From contig NW_004457586.1 of NCBI RefSeq assembly GCF_000313135.1, positions 433,378 through 459,851 on the forward strand: DNA of 26,474 nucleotides, in the 5' to 3' direction. This document shows positions 18,401 through 26,474 of this stretch, piece by piece. The notes under the pieces are model-generated. The model searched no databases and had not been told where the DNA came from. It saw only the letters and a program-made list of their open reading frames with translations. This DNA is from Acanthamoeba castellanii str. Neff (taxonomy: Eukaryota; Discosea; Longamoebia; Acanthamoebidae). The position numbers and the translations under genes were made by a program. Positions within the stretch are counted from its first letter, which is position 1, and each line of letters begins with the position of its first letter.

Positions 18401-20412
18401 TTCCGGGACGCGCGGAAGATCGACCTCCGGCAGGGCGACTACCTCTCGCGGGACTACGATGACGACGACGGAGTCGAGATCATCGAGGTCAAGCACGCTT
18501 CACAGCCACCTCACCACCTCCACCCCACTTCCACCTCGTCTTCATCCTCGACTTCCCAGCACGGTCAGCAGCCGCGACAGCTGCTCCCGCCCACGTCCTC
18601 TCTGCTGAACCCGAGCGCATCCTCGTCTCCCCTGCGCCGGCTCTCCGGCTCGGAGCCACCATCGCGCATGCCCACCTCCTACTCGCAGCTGATGCCCGCA
18701 AGCTCGCCACAGCGTCAGCACCCGCAACACGCAACAGCAGCAGCATCAGCAGCCGTCGTCCATACCGCTGCCGGGCATTCTCCCCTACATGAAAACCGCC
18801 TACAGCGGACCCTCGCCACCGAGCTCAGCCGGGGGTTCTTCGAAGCTCGGCGCTCCACCACCTCCGCCTCCGGCCTCCATGTCTCTCCCTCTCCCGCCTC
18901 TCCCTCCCTCCCATGCCGCTTCCCTACAGCCGCCTCCGCCGTCGCAGTCCAACAGCAGCAACCTCAACGCGGCCATGCTGATGTACAACCTGTTCGGCGT
19001 CAACCCCGTGATGCCGCAGGCGCCGCCCGGCCTAGCTGCGCTCTACCCCGCGGTAACGCCCTACTCGGACCCGCAGCAACAGCAGCAGCTCTCGGAGCTG
19101 TTTCGACCCGCGACCACTTCCATCCCCGTTGGCGCCACAGGCTCAGCACCACTTGGCGGCGCTGGCGCCGCCACCCTCTGCTGCGCAGTCGCCCATGGCC
19201 CTGCAGCCATCGCTTTATGAGGTGCCCACGGCGCACCTGCTCTTCTTCATGAATCTCATTCCCCAGAAGGACCGCGAGATTGCCCAGATCATGCGGCAGA
19301 AGGAACTCGACAACGCCAAGCCCAAGCGGAAGGACGAGTCGCACGACAAGAAGCGAAAGCGGCGGTCGAAAGAAGAAGCGAGCGGGACGAAGAAGAAGGG
19401 CGGCAGCAGCAAATCGAACGGGCGGTCGCGGAGATCGACGGTCGACGAGGAGTACATCGACCTGGGGCTGGTGGACAACGAAGACGACGAGATCATCAAC
19501 AACTGGTCCTCGCGACGGCGTGGAGCCGCCGTGCAGAAGAAGAGCGACGTCGAGTGGGAGAAAGTGAAAGAGCTGGCCGCCGCCGAGCGGTCGGTCAAAC
19601 GGAAGAAGTCCAGCGGCGGCGGCGGCAGCAGCCGACATCACAAGGCGGAACCGGTTGACGCCGAGCCGATGAGGCCCAAGGAGGTCTCGCCGAACAAGCG
19701 GAGCCGAAGCGACCGAAAGGGCCGAGGAGCGGCCGAAGGAGAGGACGAAGGTTCCGTCTTCTGCATCTGTCGCTCATCCGAGGAGTACGGCTTCATGATC
19801 GCGTGCGACAAGTGCAACGAGTGGTTCCATGGCGGCTGCGTCGGACTCACACCGGTATCTACACCTTCCCCCCAAATCATATCGACAACCCCGCCTAACT
19901 GCTGTCGTGTGTGTGTGTCGTGTTCAGGCGGAGGGGCAGGAGATGAAGACCTACATCTGTCCACGATGCCACCCGCCAAATCCGCGCAAGAAGGCGTTCC
20001 CTTTGGCGACGCCCTGTCGTTCGCCGCGAATGGAGCGCGGCGATCACGGGTGGGCGTCGCGACGAAGAAGGAGAACGAGAACGAGGAGGACGAGTTTGTG
20101 GTGGACGAGGAGAAGATCGAATGGAACGAGCTGGGCGAGGTGGTCTACTGCGGCGACGGCGACATGACGGACGATTTCCAGTCCGATGACCCGAGCGGGT
20201 TCGTCTTCGTGGCCTACGGCTCGTTCGACGACATTGCGCGCGAGCGCGAAGAGGCGCGCAAGACGCGGGAGGACTACGTCAAGAAGCAGCAGCAGCAGCG
20301 CTACCTCCAACAGCGCCTCCAGGCCATCATCAAGCAGGACAACGCCGCCACCAACGGCAATCCCGCCGTCGAGCCCGCGCTGGAGGAGCCCACGGCCTCG
20401 CTGCACCCCTAA
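15451..20412 (+). CDS. AlkB-like (degenerate) / SRA-YDG / PHD-finger chromatin protein (5' partial, two frame breaks)
   Basis: Exons: <15451-15991, 16077-16319, unresolved sequence to 16605, 16606-16664, 16749-16903, 16989-17064, 17137-17275, 17354-17618, 17690-17821, 17887-17999, 18065-19052, 19141-19854, 19928-20412. Domain order: Ser/Thr/Pro-rich tail; AlkB/ALKBH2-type fold (APSKFAWFGD, FNAVHCSYFRNG, ALFVHRTARSLYDYSVP, GGNIMLCFRRL); a SUMO-interaction-like patch (VIYIDEDDEV); SRA domain (VPVR-type IPVRLVRGW, MWYRYDGLYSVRHYVDE, FCEFLLTRLP); Gln/Pro-rich linker; Lys/Arg-rich region; C4HC3 PHD finger (FCICR, CDKCNEWFHGGC, YICPRC); acidic and Gln-rich C-terminus. The AlkB iron ligands are altered. 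The frame changes near 18730-18745 and between 19985 and 20050 with no fitting intron. Likely a nuclear reader of modified DNA and histones; function inferred from domains. Confidence 0.8.
16320..16605 (+). other. Unresolved intron/exon region before the AlkB core
   Basis: The sequence is less GC-rich than its neighbours. Several donors (16320, 16358, near 16520-16530) and acceptors (16381, 16404, 16605) are possible. One frame gives LVPNWAINEERLVAVQLPT, which looks protein-like but then stops. The N-terminal border of the AlkB domain cannot be fixed from sequence alone. Confidence 0.5.
19053..19140 (+). other. Probable intron in the linker of the SRA/PHD gene
   Basis: The donor GCG|GTAACG and acceptor GCCACAG|GCT restore the reading frame between the Pro-rich linker and the segment leading to the PHD finger (88 nt). 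The intron itself would encode a plausible Gln-rich peptide in the upstream frame, so an indel is the alternative. Confidence 0.5.
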
Positions 20413-20464
20413 TCGAGTGCTCTTCGCCAAACACAGACAATTTTCTTTGTTGTCTTTTTTGTCT

Positions 20465-20508
20465 TTTATTTTATTTCCTATTATTTTATTTCCTATTATT
20501 TTATTTCT
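20465..20508 (+). repeat. Three copies of a 15-bp T/A-rich direct repeat
   Basis: TTTTATTTCCTATTA repeats in tandem, with the last copy partial, between the PHD gene stop and the LRR gene. It forms a pyrimidine-rich run directly before a GTCGCAG that resembles a splice acceptor. Confidence 0.7.
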
Positions 20509-20511
20509 CTG

Positions 20512-22440
20512 ATGTCGCAGGTGGTGAAGAGGGACTGGGGCGGGCGCGGCCTGACGCTGGAGCGGCTAGAGCGCGAGCTCGACGGGTTCGCCCATGCGCG
20601 GGGCGGCCGCCCGTGCCGTCTGCAGCTCTACGTGCCCGACAACCCGGACCTCTTTGCGGGCGAGCAGGCCTTGACCCACAGCCTGCTGCGTCGTCTGGTG
20701 GGGCGGGCGGCGGTGGATGAAGAGGGCAATGCAGGCGACGGCAGTGGAGTAGTCGTGGTGGAGGTCTTGCACATGGGCGGCTGCGGCATGGGCGCTGAGG
20801 GGGCGCACGCGCTGGCCGAGGCACTACGCGGGGGTGGGAGGGGCGGCACCCTGTCCAAGCTCTGGCTCAAGCGCAACCCACTGACCCTTCCCGGTGCCGA
20901 GGCCGTCCTTCGTGCTGCGGCTGCGGCTGACAGCTCGCCCCGGCTCACCTCCCTCGACTTCTTCAACACCCAGCTCGGACCCGAGGCCGCCGCGGTGTTT
21001 GCTGGTACAGACCACTACTTGGTCTCCCTCTGTGGCCCTCGTGGAAGGCGAAGCTAACTCGTGGACGGTGCCTGCGCTTGGCTTGGCTGGGGGGGGGGAA
21101 CAAGAGGTGCTGCGGGCCAACAAGAAGATCAGGCACCTGTTCTTGGGCGGCAACCACTTCGGTCCGGCGGGCGGCAGGGCCATGGCCCAGCTGCTGCGTG
21201 ATGGCAGCGCGCTCACCAGGTATGCTCCTGCACACTCTACGCCGCGCTGACGACCCTTGCTCGACGTCTCACCGCATTCAAACGCCGCGGCGCTCTGGCA
21301 CGTACACGTCATCCCCCAGGCTATCGCTGGACATCAGCCACCTGCGGGACGAGGGTGCCGCCAGCATGGCCACCGCGCTGCAGCAAAACACGAGCCTGAC
21401 CTACCTGTGCCTCAAATACAACGGCTTCACCCCTCGGGGCGTCGCCTCCCTCTTTGGCGCGCTTCAGGTGAAGAAGAGCCCCCCCCCGCCAGCAAGCTGC
21501 GCAATGCGTGTGATGCAGGCCCATTGGCTGACCTCATGGAATGCGTGTCGTCGGTCAGGCCAATCCTCGCTCCCGGCTCGAAACCCTGATCCTGGGCTGG
21601 AAGCTGACCTACGACGAGCTGGCCTCCAAGGACGGCGTGCCTCCCGAGGAGATCAGGTCGCTGGCCAACCACGTGGGCACGCGCGACGATCAGCAAAAAG
21701 CGGTGCGATCGCCCCTGGCCGACGACGAAGCCGAAGCCGCCGACGCCGAGGGTGAAGAGCAGGCCGGCAAGAAGAGCGAAGGCGTGGAGGCGCTGGTGCG
21801 ACTCCTGCGGGATCCGCACTGCTCGCTCACGCACCTCAACCTGTGCCGCACCTTCCTCAGCGTGGACGAGCTGGCGGCGATCGCCGACGCCGTGCAGCAC
21901 AGCAACACGTCGAGCCTGCGCCAGCTGCACCTCCACCCGCAGACCGACGACCTCGGCACGCAGAGGGAAGAGAAGCGCATCGCCGACCGGGTGCGCCAAA
22001 TACTGGACAAGCGCGGGCGCGAGCATCGGCAACGCGGACAGGAGGAGCCAGTCGAGGCCGACGCCCACGCCCACGTGGAACAGCGCCAACGACCTGCGGA
22101 TGTCGAAGCGACGCCGAAGCCCGCGGCAGTGGCACAGCCAGCCGTGGGTATGAGCGAGCTGAGGAAGAGGAAGAAGGAGATCACCGAAGAACTACAACTG
22201 ATCGAGAAGGAGGACAGAGCTACGGGTGACGACGAGCAACTGGCCAAGCGAGCGCACGATCTGCGTGAGGAGCTCGCGGGCATCGCCGACGCCATGCAGC
22301 GGGCCAAGGCGCTGGTCGAAGCCGCGCGCAAGGTCCTGCGCAAACAGAAGAAGCGACAGCGCAAGGACGACGCCAAACGCAACCCAGACGACTGCGCACA
22401 CACCGCACACACCGCACACACCGCACACACCGCCCCTTAA
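20512..22440 (+). CDS. Leucine-rich-repeat protein (RNI/NLR type)
   Basis: Exons 20512-21004, 21105-21219, 21320-21467 and 21559-22440; 1638 nt, 545 residues in one frame. The repeats are of ribonuclease-inhibitor type: LSKLWLKRNPLTLPGAEAVL, LTSLDFFNTQLGPEAAAVFA, IRHLFLGGNHFGPAGGRAMA, LTYLCLKYNGFTPRGVASLF, and LTHLNLCRTFLSVDELAAIA after an acidic insert. The C-terminal third is a charged helix rich in Lys, Glu and Arg. The last residues (AHTAHTAHTAHTAP) come from an ACACCGC tandem repeat. No NACHT or other enzymatic domain is visible, so the partner is unknown. The chosen start, ATGTCGCAG, could instead be the end of an intron, in which case an upstream exon is missing. Confidence 0.75.
22398..22435 (+). 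repeat. CACACCG tandem repeat coding the LRR protein tail
   Basis: Four near-perfect copies of ACCGCACAC encode AHT tripeptides just before the stop. The same motif is intronic elsewhere in the window. Confidence 0.7.
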
Positions 22441-22586
22441 TTAATCTCAGGGCGTTCCGTGGCCCACAACTCCGCTTTCGCGCCCGGTGTCAAGGGGACG
22501 GGAGGTAACGCAGCGAAGAGGTTAGGGTGGTTCAGTGTCACGTTACTCAAGCCGCACACGAGGGAGACCGAAAAGAGAGCGCTTGT
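22441..22586. promoter_or_regulatory. Short tandem intergenic spacer before phosphatidylserine synthase
   Basis: 146 nt between an upstream stop and the next ATG on the same strand. No specific element was recognised. Confidence 0.4.
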
Positions 22587-24412
22587 ATGCACGTGATGAA
22601 GGTCGGCGACATGATGGAAGCCAAGAGGAAGAAGGGCAGTCCTGCGCAGGGAGAGGAGACCAGAGAGATGAAGAGAGATCATTTGAAGCAAAATTGGCGA
22701 GAATCGAGAAACGGGAAGACACTTAGCTTCGGCATCCTGGCACTGATGCTCGTCGCCTCCGTGCTCAGCAACTTTGCCGCTTTCCACTTCAAGGAGGCCC
22801 TGCCCTGCAATCTCTACCTCTACCTCGCCATTTCCAACATCGTCCTCTTCATCACCCATCAATCGCTCTCGGTCTACTTTCATCCCGAGACCGTGTCGCT
22901 CGCCACCAGCCCCGTGCCTCCGCTCGTCCCGCACTCATGGCGCGGTCGGATAGGCCGCCAGCTCATGCTCGGATTCGAATTCCTCACCAACAAGCTGGGC
23001 GTGACCGTGCTCTGCGCCCAACTGGGCTTCATCCTGCATCTCTTCCTCCTCTCCCCCGCCGAGGGCCGCCTCGAGATGAGCGTGCTCGACCCCAAGCTCG
23101 GTCGACCCCTCCCCGAGAAGGACTATGGCAACAGCTGCGACAACCTCAGCCAGGTACACTACCACCACATGGACTCTCTGACGTGGCTCTCTCTCTCTCT
23201 CTCGAGCGTGTGTCCTCACTTGGTTGGTGGTGGGCGGTGCTGGTGCTGCACTAGGTGTACGACTCGCTCTACGACTTCTTCGTGTTCGTGCACTTCACCG
23301 GGTTCATGCTCATGGCGGGTTGCATGCGTAGCTTCGCGATGCGTACGTCGCTTCTCTCTGCCACGATTGTTCGAAGGCGTGTCTCACATTCTCTTTCTCT
23401 CTCGTGCCGCGTTCTCTTCTTCTTCAGCGTTTGCGGTTGGCGTGTTCGATGAGCTCATCGAACTTTCCCTGCAGCACATCTTCCCTAACTTCCGCGAGGT
23501 ATGCTCGCTCATATTCATGTGTGTGGGCGTGGTGTGGTGTGTGTTGATCGATCTGACGCAATAACGTTGGGCGGGGTGCGTAGTGCTGGTGGGACCACTT
23601 CCTCGCGGACATCTTCGGTGCCAACCTCCTGGGCTGCCTCACGGGCTATCTCATTACCCAGGTCACCGACGTCCAGCCCTTTACCTGGCTCGCGCCCGTG
23701 CCGGTCAACGAGCCCTCGCCCAAGCCCCGCCTGCGCCTCTTCCCCTCGCCCTTCTTCTCCAAGGTCTACGACCTCTTCTTCGGCAGCGACAAGCGCCCGC
23801 TCTTCTTCCTCGCCATCATCTTCTTCCAGCGCACCGGTACACGTCCCCTTTGCCTTCGCTTCATTCATGCCGCCAGCATTGCACACAGTAACTTACACAT
23901 CACATCACATGACCATGAACTGCGGTCGACGCTACAGTGGGCTTCGTGATCCCGTTCGCCTTCAAGTACGTGATGTGGGTGCCGGTGCCCCACATCATCT
24001 TCATCTGGCACGGTGTCTGCCAGTTCGGACTTCAGCTGCGGCTCTACGCCGAACTCTACCAAGACCTGGCCTCGACCTACGCCGACGAGCAGCACGCCCA
24101 GCACCACAACAACGGCAAGGACCGAACGCCGACCAAGGGCTCCACCACCACCACACGAAGCGCATCAGCAACAGCGACATGGGGATCTGGCGGTACCAGT
24201 GGCGGATCATCAACGTGGCCGTGCTGGGCCTGGAGGCGGGCTTCATCGTCAAGACCCTCCTCCTCGCGTACAGCAACCTCACCCCGCCCACCGAGATCCT
24301 CGCCATCTGGCTCTTCATCGTCATCGCCATCGCGTTCTGCCTCACCTTCTCCTTCGACAAGCGTCCCAAGAGCAGCCGCTCCTCTTCGGCCGTCAAGAGG
24401 AAGATGCCCTGA
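22587..24412 (+). CDS. PSS: Phosphatidylserine synthase (base-exchange type), one frame break
   Basis: ER membrane enzyme that exchanges the head group of PC or PE for serine. Exons 22587-23153, 23255-23342, 23428-23498, 23584-23836 and 23938-24412; about 484 residues, near the PTDSS1/2 size. The family signature QHIFPNFRECWWDH spans the exon 3/4 junction and is preceded by FDELIEL. Several membrane segments are visible, for example LSFGILALMLVASVLSN, LYLYLAISNIVLFITH, LGVTVLCAQLGFILHLFLL, FFLAIIFF and AIWLFIVIAIAFCLTF. The last exon shifts frame by one missing base near 24110-24150, in a run coding His/Thr, after which ISNSDMGIWRYQW and the final helices follow. The ATG at 22587 is the first in frame; a second lies three codons later. 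The C-terminus is basic. Confidence 0.88.
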
Positions 24413-24596
24413 ACTCCCCGCGAGCGACGGTCAGCCCTCTTCATTTTTGGTCCCATTTTACGACATTATTCACTTCTTGTCGACACAGCATTTTTTCTCC
24501 ATTTTCTTTTCTGTTGGCCTTGTTCGCTGATGCAGGAGAAGGAGCGTGGTCGTGGACGAGAAGGAAACCACAGGTGGAAGGTGAAGGTTCGACACA
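24413..24596. other. Intergenic spacer PSS / nitrilase-WD40
   Basis: 184 nt with a T-rich stretch (24480-24515) serving as the 3' end of one gene and leader of the next. Nothing else was seen. Confidence 0.45.
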
Positions 24597-25597
24597 ATGC
24601 AACACTTGGCTGAAATGAGGGCTGCTGGTCTGTTGCCGGCGAGGGCGGAGGGGTGGCGAGGATCTGGAGGGGCGTCCAAAGTGAAGGTGACGGTGCTGCA
24701 GCAGCTGCCCAAGGCGGGTAAGGCAGCGGCAGCCAGCTTGGACACCTTCCTCCACACCCAGCTCCAGCGGGACGGCCGCAAGGCCGACATCCTCATCCTA
24801 CCCGAGAACTGGCTGGGCGCCAGTGGACACGTACATACTACGCCCCTCCTGACTCTTTACTGGGTCGAACGAGTAGCGGCAGGGCCACTCTGGCTCACGT
24901 AGGGACACTACGCCAGGCCGACGTGGCGACCAACAGCAGCTTGCAGCTCCTGGCCGACGTGGCCAAGGCCCACGCCGTCTACATATGTATGCCCAGCTTC
25001 CCTCTCTGTGCTAGCTACGGCGTGGATGCGTGTGCTCACCACGTGTTGTTATTGGCCTCCTAGTGGCGGGCACGATGGCCGAGGTTCAAGGCGGCAAGCG
25101 CTACGTGACGTCGGTCCTGCTTGCAGCTGATGGAACGATGGCCGGCCTCTACCGCAAGCGAAAGCCCACCATGGAGGGCGCGGTACGCGCATGGCCACAC
25201 TAATGTTGCGCGGCGCGTGGCACGAGTCCCCAGTGTGGCTAAAGGTGAGAATTGCACAGCACGACCCGGGCAACGAAGTGGGCATCTTCGAGACGCCGCA
25301 CGGGCGCATCGCGGTCATGATCTGCTTCGACGTGGAGAACGCAGACATCTTCGAGGAGACCCTGTCGCACGACCCCGTGGTCATTCTCAATCCGACGTGG
25401 ATTCCGCTGCCGCGGGTGATCAGCACGATGCCCTCCGTGGCGTCGCCCTCCTGCTCGTACCCACTGTCCCTCCTCACGGCCTGGGGCAATGCCATGGAGA
25501 CCATGTCGCACAAGTTCGAGAACATCTGTATCGAGCGGGGCATCTACCTCGTACGCACCTTCGTTCTGATACGCCTGCGTGTGCGATGCTGATCTAT

Positions 25598-25642
<45 letters not shown>

Positions 25643-26474
25643 GTGAGGTGTGACATGCCGTATAACTGTGCCACCGGCACGAGCCAGGTCATTGCGCCTC
25701 ACTATACTGCACACGCGGCCACGCTCAAGGAGACGCATCTTTCAGTGTTCCTTGAGCGGGACAGGGAGCAGATGATGAAGAACCATGCGCGGTTTGTCGG
25801 CCTCTTCGCCCCCGCCGAGCGGGAGAGAACCGAGCGAAGGGACCGCACGGGCAGCCGGTACACCGTGCGGTCCATATCGGGGCACACGTCCCCCGTACTC
25901 GACGTTCAGCTCGTGGACCCTGTGATGAAGGCTCTGTCGTGTTCAGCTTCGGGAGAGGTACGCCCACAGTCGCCAAAGCCGCATCGTTGAGCGTCACCTG
26001 ATCATGGTCTACAATACAGATCAAGCTCTGGAATGTGAACACACGCGAGTGCCTGAAGGACTACCAGAGCTCGCCGGTGGTGTCGCTTTTCTATGACGAC
26101 AAGCATCGAACTCAGTTCTGGAGCGCGTCGCTATGTGCCCCGGTCTGCCAGTGGGACTTGCCCAACGGGCTGCTCCTGCGTCAGCTCCAAGGTACACAAG
26201 TTCTCTTGCGACGGCAGCTTCTGGTGTTTTCTTGGCTGACAAGTTCCATAATTGTTGAAAAGACATGGTCGCCACGACGAAGATCACGCACAGCAATGCA
26301 GGTCTGGGCGAAGGCATTCTCTGCGGCGGCTTCGACGGCACGGTTACGCACGTCGACACGCGGGAATTCAATCAGCGATTGCAGTTCTGCGCGAGTGGGG
26401 GTGCAATCAGGGACTTGACGACTGTGGGCGATTACAGCATCGCCACGGCCGCCGGCGAAGTGGTGCAGAGTACG
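24597..26474 (+). CDS. Nitrilase-superfamily amidohydrolase fused to WD40 repeats (3' partial)
   Basis: Exons 24597-24832, 24917-24986 (or from 24903 with an earlier donor), 25064-25182, 25245-25550, 25643-25957, 26020-26191 and 26263 onward. The N-terminal half is a carbon-nitrogen hydrolase with the Glu-Lys-Cys triad in recognisable contexts: DILILPENWLG, MAGLYRKRKPTME and IAVMICFDVENADIF. HKFENICIERGIYLVRCD also fits the fold. After a charged linker, WD40 repeats begin: ISGHTSPVLDVQLVD, GEIKLWNVNTRECL, WSASLCAPVCQWDLPNG and GGFDGTVTHVDTREF. The gene runs off the right edge. The substrate cannot be told; the propeller suggests a scaffolded enzyme. The last tract before exon 5 is a long TG microsatellite. 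Confidence 0.85.
25599..25639 (+). repeat. (GT)n microsatellite in a nitrilase-WD40 intron
   Basis: About 20 GT units run directly into the CAG acceptor at 25642, replacing the usual polypyrimidine tract. Confidence 0.9.

Noticed and set aside
25643..25990. ORF continuing past 25957 in the nitrilase exon
   Set aside because: GAG|GTACGC is a good donor and joins to the WD40 run IKLWNVNTREC in phase; read-through soon ends at a stop.

Overview
The window is nuclear DNA of a free-living amoebozoan, most likely Acanthamoeba. This is inferred from several things seen together: GC-rich coding sequence, many short introns (about 45-320 nt) in nearly every gene, very short intergenic spaces, an Ena/VASP-type actin regulator, STK19, PEX11 and RBM25 orthologues, and an [FeFe]-hydrogenase maturase (HydG), which is known from Acanthamoeba but rare in eukaryotes. 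All gene models were spliced by hand, using GT-AG borders (one GC-AG), reading-frame phase and remembered family motifs. No searches were run.

Layout, left to right: HydG (+, 5' end outside the window); a very large Ena/VASP-like protein (-); the splicing factor RBM25 (-); a molybdenum-cofactor (Moco) cluster made of a MoaA-then-MoaC locus (-, equivalent to animal MOCS1) head to head with a MoaD-then-MoaE locus (+, equivalent to animal MOCS2); STK19 (-); PEX11 (+, cut by a 773-base run of N); a large chromatin-type gene combining a degenerate AlkB-like dioxygenase fold, an SRA/YDG domain and a PHD finger (+); a leucine-rich-repeat protein (+); a phosphatidylserine synthase (+); and a nitrilase-domain protein fused to WD40 repeats (+, 3' end outside the window).

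The Moco cluster is the clearest functional unit. MoaA and MoaC make cPMP; MoaD and MoaE together form molybdopterin synthase, which uses cPMP. All four activities lie within 3.4 kb around a roughly 270-nt shared spacer. MoaC has no in-frame ATG after the MoaA stop codon, but a GTATGT donor inside the last MoaA exon joins it in frame, giving a MoaA-MoaC fusion. MoaD has no internal ATG in any frame before the MoaE start, which fits leaky scanning of a bicistronic mRNA.

The chromatin-type gene is the second highlight. Its AlkB fold has lost both iron-binding histidines, and its SRA domain lacks the usual base-pocket motif, so it looks like a reader rather than an enzyme. Two frame breaks in that gene and one in the phosphatidylserine synthase sit in or near low-complexity sequence and may be assembly errors.
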